DNA from: Mesostigma viride | Lineage: Eukaryota > Streptophyta > Mesostigmatophyceae > Mesostigmatales > Mesostigmataceae | Direction: 5' to 3' | NCBI GenBank assembly: GCA_009746045.1 | Contig: RPFO01000104.1 | Span: 2,424,448 to 2,488,447, forward strand | Length of the DNA stretch: 64,000 nucleotides | In this document: positions 21,885-33,400 of the stretch, piece by piece | Position numbering within the stretch: the stretch's first letter is position 1 | Layout: each line of letters begins with the position of its first letter | Program-made: the position numbers and the translations under genes | Notes under the pieces: generated by a model | What the model saw: the letters and a program-made list of their open reading frames with translations, nothing else | The model's database searches: none | What the model was told of the DNA's origin: nothing

Positions 21885-23927
21885 TGTAACGTGCCAAGCC
21901 AATCGGCCAGACACGTTGGGAAAGATCGTTTCTATCTACGGGACTATCGTCCCGGTTTGTTGCCTGCCTGAGTAGAAAGGGTGATCACTATCCTATGGGC
22001 TACTTGCTGTCATCACAGCGTAGGCCCAGAAGCATTATAATAATTACCTTCTTGTATTCTTGCAATTGCAGTTGTACAAGGTTGTGTGTGTGTCGAACAC
22101 GATTGTATTAAAAGGAATAGATTCGTAGCTCAGATTAACTGAGGTGGGTGAGTCGGCGGATTGGAGGACGACTGTCTTGTCCATCGTCCTCGCACGCCTT
22201 TATGCCAAGCAGTGCCACTAGGTCGGCGCTGCTGATCCAATCCGTGTGGCTCAGAATCTTCCACGCTAAGTTAACCCGCCCCATAGTCCGGGAATGGGTT
22301 TTTGGCATTTTTAGACCCCTGAAAATGGAAAAAATCATAACTCATAGGCCACAACTCCAAATACCCCCAACCAAGGTGCTAGGAGTATCTACACTTGAAG
22401 GGCTTTCAGAAAATGCAATAATATCCCGAGTCCATTCAGAGCTTTGCAAGATATTTACTGCCAAAGTTGGACAAAAGACGATCATTTTCAGGCAAGGGAA
22501 ATCCCCTTAGTAGTTTACCCCTGCAGGGAGGGTTCTAAAAAATTATTCTGGGGTTGGACAATGTCAATAGATAGTGCCACCATGCTTTCCTTGGGTCAGA
22601 CCGCACGGATAGCCCATCTGACCTATATAATGCGCTCACTTACGTGTGTGGGTTACGCGCGCGTAAGCAGCCATCCATGAAATGCCACACACTTATGCAT
22701 TGTATACAGCCACATAGGACTGTAAAAAGTGCTGGGAAACAAAGAAGTGCTAAACGAGCACTAACGGAATGGCATCCTCCAAAGAAACACCACAAACTGA
22801 GCAGATTTGGGGCTAATAGCACTCATACAGCAGGCATGGAAACCTGCTGCAAGAGGCACTGATACACTCGTGTACAATGGATGTATAAACGACAGATTCC
22901 CGTGCAAACGACATGCAAACACGTTGCCGTACCTGGCTTCATCACGACCTTTCCGGGTTCTGCTGGCCGGGACCCTCATATCTCACACTGGCTAATGCTT
23001 TCCAGGCATAGGCCGCCATAGCCGCATAATGCATGCATCCGACATGATTACCAGGTTGATGTTCTGTGCAAAGATGACCTATAAACGCATCCGAATTCAC
23101 AGGGACGCTGCTGCGGATGTCCCGTACCAAAACTGGGTGCTCGGGCTGGCGCAGACTGCCGGGCCATAAGAAGAAAATCGAAATATGGCATGCCATTACT
23201 CATCTGGTACTGACGACCAAGAAAGCAGTAATGTCCTACCTGTATTTTACCAATGCTATACATCTGGCCACCCCTGACCTACGAAAATCACGCATCATCA
23301 TTTTGAGCAACATTCTGAACCATTACTAGCCGCGAGACGCAAAATTTCCTTGATAACGGCACGCTAGCAGCCATATCTCGTTACGCGCGCGCGCGAGTGA
23401 AAATTTCCCGCCAAAGTCACGTGATACTGTCTCAATACACGTTGTATTTACCAGGCTATGGCGAATATGACCCCCAAACCTATGCATCACCTTCGTCCCT
23501 AAGTGTTCCCAGACCCACCGGACCACTGACATCCGTCACGGGTGGCGCGGCGCTCCTGGAATTAAGCGCCGCGCCACCGGGGGTCAAATGGGGCGATATA
23601 TCGCCCCATTTCCGGCCTGAAGTATATTGTAGTGGGCCGAACTACGGGTCGACCATAGAGCGGATCGACCTCTATCCATGTCCGTGGTAACCATCGTTAC
23701 GTTATGCCATCGGACACACATCCATCGATATATATCCCAATGTCACCAATATTACTCTAGATATCGACTGTCGGCACCCTCGTATACACAAGCAGAGGTG
23801 TGCCGGAAGGTATGGACTTCAAACCACCTTAGGTATCTATCTCTTTTTGCACGTATCTTTTTATACCATATTTCTTTTGCCAAACTGTCTCGTGCTCGCT
23901 AGGCTCGACCCTAGTCGGCACGCTACA
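21885..23927 (-). repeat. 5' LTR of the gypsy element (contains an insertion)
   Basis: Matches the left LTR over 21885-22275 and 23614-23927. The segment between is absent from the left LTR. Conversely, this LTR has the intact ATATATATCCCAATG site where the left LTR holds a LINE fragment. The outer edge is followed by the CCCAT target duplicate. Confidence 0.88.
22276..23613. mobile_element. 1.34-kb insertion in the gypsy LTR (unclassified)
   Basis: Defined by comparison with the left LTR, where GTTAAC is followed directly by GGCCTGAAG. The left junction is a TTAA (22271-22274), but no TTAA stands at the right, so a piggyBac-like origin is only suspected. The right end carries the palindrome ATGGGGCGATATATCGCCCCAT (23589-23610) and, just inside, a hairpin of GGTGGCGCGGCGC with its complement (about 23541-23578). 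No protein-coding frame is recognised. Confidence 0.6.
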
Positions 23928-23989
23928 CCCATCCCCCTTCCCCTTTAATTATTGTGCAGGCTGTGCAGGATTCTTACCTCGGGATCCAG

Positions 23990-24655
23990 CACTGGCTTGC
24001 AACCTCGTCCGCCCCGCTCAGGCCGTCCACCGTCCCCTGCCCCGGGGCACGCGGCCCCGGCGTGTCCACTGTGGCACTGTCGTCAGTCCTATGTATAGTG
24101 TCTTCCCTGCCTGTGTTCATGAAAAACAACAAAACACCTACGCGGGTATACTACACTGTGCCGACTGGATGGGTCTGCATGCGAGCTTGAACGATCAGAG
24201 GAAGGCTTGGCTTCACTCCGTTTCCCTTGAGGGGAGCGTGGGGTCCGCATTCCTGCGCGCCCTCCCTTCAATTGTTCACGCTCAGCTGGTTCCGGCCCTT
24301 TACGCCATCGCTCTCCGCCACCAGCTCTTTGCCCCGCAACCTCTCATCACGGCGGGTGCGTCCTGCGGCAGCTGCGGGCTTGCTCTGGATACGACGGGGA
24401 CGCACTACATCGCGTGCATGGGTGGCCAGCAGAACCAGAACTGGTTCCTCTACAGTATCTCCATACTGCTCTCCTCCGGGTGGTGTGTGCCATGGTTCGG
24501 TCGGTCTTTCCCCTCTCCACCATCAAGTGCGAGGACGCGTATGGGGCCGCCCTCTACTCACCCAACCACCGCCCCGACATTACCGCATGCTTGACTACGA
24601 CGGGCAGGGTTGCCACCTGCTCATCGATGTCTCCGTGGCTCGGCGCCGGGTTGGC
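23990..24655 (+). pseudogene. LINE C-terminal fragment with zinc and endonuclease-like motifs
   Basis: Same family as 8743-9479 but on the plus strand and covering more of the N-terminal side. It has ADWMGLHASLNDQRKAW, SCGSCGLALDTTGTHY (possible zinc ligands), IACMGGQQNQNWF, and after a frame change near 24475 VRSVFPLSTIKCEDAYGAAL and HRPDI. It breaks off in the endonuclease-like motif at a palindromic sequence near 24660. Inactive fragment. Confidence 0.7.
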
Positions 24656-24969
24656 AAATACGTGTACGGGGTATAATACGCGGACCTAAAATACGCGTAT
24701 TATACGTGGGGGGTGTAAAATACGCGGCGGTAAAATACGCGACAGTTTTTGTGGTCCAATTGTCAGTCACCCAATTAGCACGCTCCTAATTGATGATGGT
24801 CATGCAGCTATTGCAACTGAAATTTGGTGTATATGCTTATTCATAAACATCTTCCATTTATGCCCTGCAATCCTATCTGATTATGATTTGTTAAATGCAG
24901 GGGGGAGCAGGCTGCAACGGGAATTGTAAGGAATCAATTAATTAATTAATTAATTGTAAGGAAAGCCAT
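24656..24969. other. Remnant with ATACGCG repeats and a (TTAA)n tract
   Basis: 24660-24745 contains several copies of AATACGCG in both orientations (ATACGCGTATTATA is a palindrome), which looks like the terminus of a DNA element; a weaker relative is seen near 62975-63003. A (TTAA)n tract at about 24933-24955 follows. No coding frame. Confidence 0.4.
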
Positions 24970-24984
24970 CCACTATATATATAT

Positions 24985-25465
24985 TAATAATATAATTACT
25001 TACAGCAGAGTGAAATCACTCAAACCAAAGCAAACGCCCAGCTATAAACCTATATACAGAGCCATGTCAAATCTCTATACTACGATAAGACCAATGGAAA
25101 CTCCTAACGGGAGGAACCTAATAGCCCTGCTGCACCGCAAAATCAGCCCGCGTACGGCGGAGCATGATGTCAGCCATGGCCCAAGTCAGCGCCACCGACA
25201 AGCGCTGACGCCAATATGACGTCCAGGTCCGCGCCGACCATGGGGCCCGCTGGCCCTCCAGGTCCAGCCGGTCCTCCCGGAGCCGGCAACACTCCTTGAA
25301 GAAGGCGGAGGTCAGGGGCCCCATGGCCCCAAACTCCTCCAGGACAAAGGGCACCACACGATGGTGCCCGACGTCGCCGTAGGCCAGGAGCTTGGCCCGC
25401 TCCGCCCGGTCCGCCGTGTAACCTGCCGTGAGGGAGGCCCCAGCCACGTGGCTAAGAGCCAAGGG
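24985..25465 (-). pseudogene. LINE 3' fragment with 12-14 bp target duplication
   Basis: Nearly identical to 8746-9223 (the LINE C-terminus and 3' UTR), but cut shorter at the 5' end, just after the endonuclease-like motif. CCACTATATATATA occurs at both edges (24970-24983 and 25466-25479), a 12-14 bp target duplication typical of target-primed reverse transcription. The 114-codon open frame carries the same tail, GDVGHHRVVPFVLEEFGAMG. Confidence 0.78.
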
Positions 25466-25544
25466 CCACTATATATATAATGCATGAGAGGACATAAGAC
25501 ACAACTAAGGACCATGCTCTCAAGGATCCCACAACAAGCTCCAA

Positions 25545-26117
25545 CTTCCAAGAAGGAGGGGTGACGTGCCCTCCTTTGTACTGGATCATGCCGGCCACCA
25601 TCTGCTTGAAAGAGGCGCTCTCAGCCGCATTGAAGGCAATGCCGTTCTCGATAAAAAATTCGGCAGCCAGCAGCTGGACACCTTAATTTCTCGTCGACGG
25701 GAACCAGCCATTTGGTGATGCTCAGCTGGCCTTTGCTGGGAACCGACGACAAGTCAGCCGGCGCAGCCCCTCCCATCTCCGCCACTGCCCTGTTCAAATT
25801 GTGATGCTTCTTGGCGTCTGACTTCTGCAACTTGTTGTTAGCAATCCTGAGAAACCTGCTCCGGATATTCGGTGGAATTTTGTCGCAGGGTAACATCCCT
25901 TCCCCTGCGATTACGGCAAAGTGTGCACGGACTCGGAATACGCTGATTGCCCCCGCCCTGTAAGAGAACTTCTTGTTGCAAAATGAGCAGAACTTATTCG
26001 ACACAAACTGCGTTTTGTTGTACTAACAGCATCTGTGACTGCTTCTTTCTTCTCGAGAACGAAATCCCATTCAGGCCCTTTCTTCTTCATGGCTGCAAAT
26101 CGAAAATGGCTGCACAC
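25545..26117 (-). pseudogene. hAT-family transposase, N-terminal fragment
   Basis: MKKKGPEWDFVLEKKE opens a BED-type zinc-finger region. After a frame change near 26000, FCSFCNKKFSYRAGA...RVRAHFA gives the C-x2-C and H ligands, followed by PSKGQLSITKWL, a typical hAT linker. A second frame change near 25660 leads to EFFIENGIAFNAAESASF, the conserved start of the hAT core. The rest of the transposase (RNase H fold and dimerisation domain) is missing. It lies between two LINE insertions and is dead. Confidence 0.75.
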
Positions 26118-26299
26118 TGTCGCACAGTCTGGCCTCGTTGTCGCTATATTGCATTACACCGTCAGTAGCACAGCTGGCATTTGCTGGCACACTGTTATTA
26201 TGCGTTATGTACTTATTTCTAGGTAAATAGGTGTACGTTTATTCCAAATATAACCAGTAGTTAATCCCTGCTAAGCCTAGGGTATCAAGATGTCAGTGG

Positions 26300-26583
26300 C
26301 TAAAACGGAGCCTTACTAGACCACGGAAGCCACTGGACTTCTAATGGGTTGTCATTGGGCATGTGGGTAAAGATCCTGTTTTTGCCCATGAGGTCATGAA
26401 AGATCTCAAGTGGGCTGGGCTTATCCTGGTCCGCGCCAGGGTCCCAGATTTTGTTTTGTTCATTTGCAACCATCCAGTAGCGTCGCATGCCGGAGTTCCA
26501 TAGGTAAATGAAGCGTGAGAGAACCCCAGCTTTGTCGAAAACTGTGCGCCTATCGAACACCACATCATTTCGCACCGTCCAGA
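26300..26583 (-). pseudogene. LINE ORF2, C-terminal end
   Basis: The last 92 codons of ORF2: WTVRNDVVFDRRTVF, then WNSGMRRYWMVANEQNKIW and a stop at 26300. 'IW..RN..VF' is the usual sequence after the zf-RVT region of plant-type L1 ORF2. The reading enters directly from the far side of the CACTA element. The 3' UTR continues to about 26230, with an AATAAA-type signal. Confidence 0.8.
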
Positions 26584-26955
26584 CACTAGGAAGTCGGAAA
26601 AAATTCGCACTGAGATTTCTTGAGATTGTCCTGAGTTTTTTTTTGAGAAATCCTGAGAAATCCTGAGAAATCCTGAGATATCTTGAGAATGTCTTGAGAT
26701 TAATCTTGAGTTTTCCTGAGATTGTCCTGATTTTTCCTGATTTTTTTCGTCTTCACAAAATCTGGTAATTAGTGCACACCTCGGGTCCTGAGATTTCTGG
26801 TGAAAAACTCAGGTCTTGAGATTTTGACTTTGTAGTGAAAATCTCAGGACAAAATCTCAGGACAATCTCAGGACAATCTCAGGACAAAAAAACGAGTAGA
26901 ATCTCAAGAAAATCTCAGGACAAAAAAACGAGTAGAATCTCAAGAAAATCAAGAA
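26584..26955. repeat. CACTA left terminus and subterminal repeats
   Basis: After the terminal inverted repeat come many variants of CCTGAGA/TCTCAGGA in both orientations, such as TTGAGATTGTCCTGAG and AATCTCAGGACAA. Repeats of this kind bind the second CACTA protein (TnpA) in En/Spm. They read as spurious Ser/Arg/Lys-rich ORFs. Confidence 0.85.
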
Positions 26956-27486
26956 CATGCACAGGCGAATTCTCCAGCCATTCTGGGACAAAAAAATGGT
27001 GTTATCAGGGACCGTCAGAAATACGACAATGCAAGATGATTACAACAGGGGCATGACTCACAATCAGTGCATTTATTACATTGATAAATATCATGTTACA
27101 GCTTGCATACATCATCCACAGCAAACATGCTGTCAACTGACATTCGTAGTCATGTCTTGCTGAAAGGGCAAAACTGATTCATTCTTGGAATCAGGGAAGT
27201 TTGTGTACATCTTAACACAATTCTTCACGAGAAGAGTTCTCATGCCTCTCCCATACTGTTCAGAGTCCGCATGTTTCGTTCTACGTCTTCCTGCACGTAG
27301 GAGCACAATTAAGAAGGACAAAGCAGCAAGGCAGGGCCAGAATCAGAAAGGCTGCAGGATGTGCAAATGTACACCAAATCCAAAATGACGAGACAGTAAA
27401 AAATCACGCTCGTACACGAGACAAAAAAATCGCTTTGTAGTGCAAAAAAATGGAATCCTGTGCACCCTGCTCGTGAAAACTTACAG

Positions 27487-30400
27487 CTATTCCAAAACTG
27501 GCTGGACTCGGTTTGATGCCATGCCTTCTGCCTTCTGGCCATTCAGCAGCTCGCAGTGTTTTGCTTGTGCCGCGCTGTCTGGGGTATTTTCCTGCACGCA
27601 AACAGCAGAGAGTTTGGACCATTGGGTTGCGCAAGTAGTCAGAAAAAGAATACACAACAAAACCGCAATGCAAACTAATCAAGGCATCCACAATTATAAA
27701 GATGGTAACATTTCCGTATCTGAGGAGCTGCGGAACTTACACATGGGATTGGTAGGCTTGAGCAGGATTCTGTCGGTGCAGATCTCTCCGCTTGTTTGTT
27801 GATGATGGCGTTCTTCTCGTCGAGCTCCTCTTGCATTTTTTTCAACTGCAACATCATGTTGGCAAGCACGGATTCCACCGATGACTCTGGTCCTCCCGTG
27901 GAGGGTGGCAGTGGGGCCGGAGGGGCTGGCACGGCCGTGGAGGGTGGCAGTGGGGCCGGAGGGGCTGGCACGGCCGTGAAGGGTGGCAGTGGGGCCGGAG
28001 GGGCTGGCACGGCCGTGGAGGGTGGCAGCTGTGGGGCCGGAGGGGCTGGCACGGCCGTGGAGGGTGGCAGTGGGGCCGGAGGGGCTGGCACGGCCGTGGA
28101 GGGTGGCAGTGGGGCCGGAGGGGCTGGCACGGCCGTGGAGGGTGGCAGCTGTGGGGCCAGAGGGGCTGGCACGGCCGTGGAGGGTGGCAGTGGGGCCAGA
28201 GGGGCTGGCACGGCCGGGGAGGGTAGCAGTGGGGCTGGCACATCCGGGGGGGAAGGCACTTGACTCGTGTTCGTTTCTTCTGCCTTTCCAGGCAGGTCGT
28301 TCACCGTAACATTGCCCAACATCACCCATGAGAGCTCGCCAGACCCCTCCTCACCGTAGTGCAATTTCCTCAGATCAAAGCAATACCTTGATTCTGGCTC
28401 ATCCCCGTTAGGAAACGCAAGCGTCCACGGGGACTTGTTCCGTGGCTTGACCATAGCAATGCGGCCTACATCCCACACCAACTCATCCCCCAATCTCAGC
28501 AGCTTGCGCGCCTTCAGCAACCATTTTTGAGCTATGATGGTGCCAACCGGTACGGTGGTCGTTGTCACCTCTGTTGGAAGAGGCAACACGGTGGCCTGAG
28601 GGAGCACCTGCTTGATGTAGTGCATCAACCCCAGATCTGAAGGTGGTGGGCACTGAGCACGTGTCTTAGGTGCTGTTGGCGGCTGTGGAAGGATGGCAAT
28701 GTTCTCAATGTTCTCTTCTAGAGGCTGCGGCGATGGCAGGACTGGATCCTTTGTTGCAGATGGGGACTTGGTCTCTGTTGATCCGCGCCGGGCCTTGGAA
28801 ACTGGCGCTGGTGTCATGCCCTTCCTCTTTGAAGAAGCCTGCGAAGGCACTGCACACATCAATTGCAAAAGAGAGACTTTGTTGGGATCATAAAAACAAA
28901 CAGGGAATGCATTTACAAATGGGAAACGGGGAAGCTGCTGGTGAATGGGGGTTATGTATGCTATGGTGGCAAACGAACATAGCAAGGTCTTAATAAGGTT
29001 GAGCGAAAAGAAGATTAGAGTGCATCGTCAGTGCAGAAACTGAGATACTTGCTAAGTAAAATACATGTATGCCAATGCAAAAAGAGACAAGAATAAAACA
29101 ACCCAGATTGGAAGTGATCTGATATTACTTACAGGGAATGGCCTGCTGCACGGGCGAAGTAGAGCTGACCACCGGAAACAGCGTCACAGGTCCATCACGA
29201 GCAGCCCCCGGAGTGGGCTCACAACCGGCCACCAGCATGGATTCCAGGGCTGGGCCGGGCTTTGGCCGGGCTTCGGATGCATCCACCCGGCAGGGCTGGG
29301 GCAGGGCCTTTGAATCGATACATGGAGACTCACATGCGAGCAGAAGCGATAAATTCTTCGAATAGTGGGGCTTCACATGTAGTTAGCATATTGGGGCACC
29401 AATGTGCTAGATGGATGCAGGTTGAGGAGACCTTTCTAACGCCGTGTCAACCGCCTAGAACAGACAAGGGACTAGAAAGTTATCAAGTCCCGAAGTTCTG
29501 CCGACCGGTGGGCGAGGGCGGTGCACTCTCAGGGCATAGTGGACAGGACACGTGGCAGGCCGTGCCTGCACAGGCTTAGCCTGATCTCTCACGTGACTGG
29601 GACACAGTGTACTGAGGGCTCAACGGTACTGTGGCTAGTAGAAGCCAGTAACCAGCCAGCAGGTCTGCAAGGATGTAAGTCCTTGCAGGACTGTGGCAGG
29701 TCCTGTGCTGTCCTAGACACAGGATAGCCAGAGATTCCTGTATGCTGCCTGCAACGAGGATGCAGGGCAGCGATACGAGGCTCTGGCAATGTAGCGTTGC
29801 CCAGCGTTGCTCATGACCGAGGAACAAGGATGGAACGAGGTTGCATATAGCTCGAGGCTCAACGAGGCAACGAGCGTCTTCACACACGAACCTTGGTCGT
29901 CACGACGAGTGGCGAGCCTATCGAGGGTCGTAGGCCTGGTGTGAGGATAAAGGTTGCTAGCCAGCAGCCTAGGGTCATTCCAGCCGGCAAGGACCAGGAG
30001 CTCACAAGCTCTGCTGACGAGTTGCTGCGCAAATCGTACTATTGTCTCCAAGCGCTTTCATGTCTGGTTCATCGTCAAGCAGCCACGGTGCTGGTGAGGC
30101 GAACGAGCAGAGAGACGCGCAAGCGCTATTCCCCTACCGTAACCAAGCGAACGCTCCAACGTTCGTGCAAGCGGCCTACGTAGCGAGGCACTTGGCAGAA
30201 GAGGGGTGGGTGGCGGTGAGTGGGGGAGGCAGCAGGCCAGCGGCGGCGGACCCGATTGTTCAACGGGCTCGCGTCGTAATTTCTCCAGGTGAGACGGGGC
30301 GAGTGGCGGTGGAAGAGTTGGTGCGCCTTCGTGACGCGCTAGCTGAAACTGCTAATCGTGTGGAGGTCGCCTACCAGGGCGCCCATATCACGCTCGCCGG

Positions 30401-33400
30401 TCTCGACCTTGCCAGGGAGGCGCTTAGCCAGATTGTGGCAACAGCGCTCGGCAGCACCAGACTGCACTGGGTGGCGACAGCAGTGCTAGGAGAGGGGGTA
30501 CCAGACGCCGACATCATCCGGAACGCGCGTGCTCGGGAGGCGGTGAATCCTTGGAGCACGGCAGAGGTATTTGCCCAAACCATTGAGAATCTTGTTGCTG
30601 TCCTTTTGCAAGAGTCGAGAGGGTACGCAGACACTGAGGTTCTATATTACCACGCAGCCTTTCGGGGTCTACTCAAGGCTTGATACACCGAGGCCGGAAA
30701 CCACCACAGCGTGGGGTCCGGAGGTGGAGATTGTCACGGGGGTCGAGAAGACGCCTGAAGACGTCCATTTTGAGTGGACTGACAAGCCAGAGGTGCTCCG
30801 TTAAGCGCTCAGCCCAGCAGATAAACGAGGGCGACGGCACTACCGAGACCTACGAGGAGAGGCAGAGAGCTGATCTGCATATCCCTCGTGAGGTGACTCA
30901 CGAGTACGATCGTTACGGCCGAGGCGAGCAGAACGAGCTTGTCGGCGGCGGTAAGCGGTGGGTACGCAATCTTGCTTGGTATCGCAACCCAGGTGAGACA
31001 CAACATCCAGTCGAACGCAAGGAAGACGGGCGACCTGTGACCTGCGTGCTGGGAGAGTTTAACCCAAACCTCCAGATTGTCGCAGAGGCAGCGGCAGCCA
31101 CACCGGTTGCTGAGGGTGTTGAGCAGCGTCCAGACCGTGAGGAGGGGCAGGCGAGTGCAAGCCAGGAGGCGGCCTCGTCTGGAGTAAGTGCGTGAGCCTG
31201 AGCCTGGGTTCCAGCAGCCATATCTGCGTGTGTTTTCTGTGGTATTTTATAATGCTTCGTAACACGCGCGGGAGCGGCAGCGGGAGCGGGGGATGGCGGT
31301 GGTGAGGCAAGGGCAGACACGGGAGGCCCCGCCAACGTCGTGCCAGAGGGACAGGCGATCCCAACGGCAGAGGGCGTCAATGGCAGGAGGGCATCCAACC
31401 GGAAGAGGAAAGAGGTGGCACAAGGGGAGGAGCGTGCAGGGTGGCCAACCGACGGCGTGGTGCTGACGGGGGAGGGCCAAGATGATGCTGAACGTCAAGC
31501 ACCTGGTAAGAGACCATGTGTGCCTGCGTCTGGTGTTCCTGCTAGCTAGTGTTCCTGCGCCATTAGCACCAGCAGGAGCTGCTGTCATTGGCAGTGACCC
31601 TCGTGCTTTGCCTGGGACTAGACCTCATATGAGTGCTGTGGCTGTGATGAATGGCCAGAAGCCTCTCAAGCCTCCTGTGGGACAGGAAGAGCTAGACAAG
31701 TGGTTGGAGGATATGGAGCTAGTTTCATGCTCTGTAGATCCCACTGTCAACCTTGTGCAGGTATTCCACACATCCACGACTAATAGGGATTCAGTGAGCG
31801 TGTGAGGGACAAGGCTAGGCAAGCTGTCAAGGACAAGCTGACTTGGTCTCAGTTCCTAGAGGGCCTACGTCAGGAGTTTCTGATAAGGTACTCAACCTCA
31901 CTAATCACTATAAGCTCAGCTATGATACCTTTGAGATCAAGGGCACAATAGCTGAGGAGCTGCAGCGGCTCACACGCATCAGGGAGAAGGGGGCCAAGCA
32001 TGGCTTCAATCTGACTGATAGAGCAGTGGCAGATTACTTCCTGGATCGCATGGGGCTGAGTGTGGATGGGAGAAATGCAGCTAGGATGTTTGCTGATCAG
32101 ACAGATGGGACGTGGCCAGCCTTGCAAAAGGTTATTTTCAATATCCGTCCATCTGACAATGCTGCTTGCAAGGCAATCCAGGTGACTGGTGCCCCTTCAG
32201 CCTCCGCTCATCAGGTCCATGGTGACGCCCCTGGGCAGGGTGCTCAGGGAGAAACCAGACCTAGTAGGCGTCAGAGGGCTAACAGGCGCAGGCAGAATGG
32301 TAACCAGGGTGGCAAGGGCCAGCAGCAGGGATCCAAAGGCAAGGGTCAGCAGCAGGCTGGTGGTCACCAGGGTGGTCAGCAGAACAAGGGTGGCCAAGGG
32401 CAAGGCAAGAGCCAGGGCCAGGGCACCCAGGCCAGTCAGAGCAGCCAGAACCAGGGTGGCCTGAAGAAGGCTGCTGCTGGGAAGGATGACAAGTGCTTTG
32501 GATGTGGCAGGACGGGTCATTGGCGACGTGACTGCCCAGACCAGGCCAAGTCTGCTGGAGCAGGCTCTGGCCAGGTGGGTAAGCCATGACTTGAGATGTT
32601 GTCCCCTGTAAATAGTCAATCACCCCTAGTGGGACGAACAGTTGTACATAGTAATGGGGGTGTCCCTCTTGTGCAGCAGCAAGGGGTTGGGAATGATGAG
32701 GTGCTTCCACTCAATGATTGCAATAACGCTGCTGCAGCAGTGGAATTCCCTGTGCCTGTGGCAGGTGCAGGGTCTCCAGTTGTTGGGGTTGACTCTGGGA
32801 GTCAAGCCGCCAGACTGGAAGGACCTGCAGCTTCTGTGGGAACCGGGGCTGGCTCTGGGAGCCGAGCTACCTTGGAGGAGGTCCCTGGAGCAAGAGAACA
32901 GCAGGTGGGTCGTGCTATCCCAAGCACACAGTCTTTGTCACGTTCCTCTCTGTGCAGCCAGGCTGACAGGGGGTTGAGCTATGCTCAGGCTGGAAACACT
33001 CTACACCATATCTTTGGCCACTCTAAGCAGGCAGAGATGTTTGCTTGGAAGATTGGCAAGGAGCCTTTGCTAGAGGCCTGCAGTGCAGCTGCTCAGAATT
33101 GTGTCTGTCAGGAGAATGCTGTTCGCCTCCCACAGTCCCATGCCAGAGAACCTGCTAGAGAGCGGGGGGATATCCAGGTGGACATCCAACACATCAGGGG
33201 CATGTATCTGTTGGTGGGGGTGGATAGGTTTAGCAGATATAGGTTGCTGACCATTCTTCCTGGAATGCAGGAGCATCAGCTGTTGATGGGTCTCCAGTCT
33301 TTGTTGCCAGGCTTTGGGGTGTACACCAAGGTGCAAGCTGACTTGCAGTTTGACTGCTTGATCAAGCTGGCTGACCAGCTTCCTTGTAAGTTGGTAGTGG

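Larger units (their letters stand above)
8230..23927 (-). mobile_element. Full-length Ty3/gypsy LTR retrotransposon (chromovirus-like)
   Basis: The element is bounded by LTRs beginning TGTAACGTGCC and ending GGCACGCTACA, with CCCAT directly repeated outside (8225-8229 and 23928-23932). On the minus strand the order is LTR, PBS, gag, protease, RT, RNase H, integrase with chromodomain-like tail, extra ORF, PPT, LTR, which is the gypsy order. Three later insertions enlarge it: a LINE fragment in the left LTR, a ~1.3 kb segment in the right LTR, and a DNA element at 10129-11911. Frameshifts in pol mean this copy is not autonomous as sequenced. Confidence 0.92.

Noticed and set aside
27694-28329. 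Gly-rich plus-strand and Arg/Ala-rich minus-strand ORFs over the Pro-repeat minisatellite
   Set aside because: Alternative frames of the repeat within exon 4 of the leftward CACTA gene, which alone keeps frame with splice phase.
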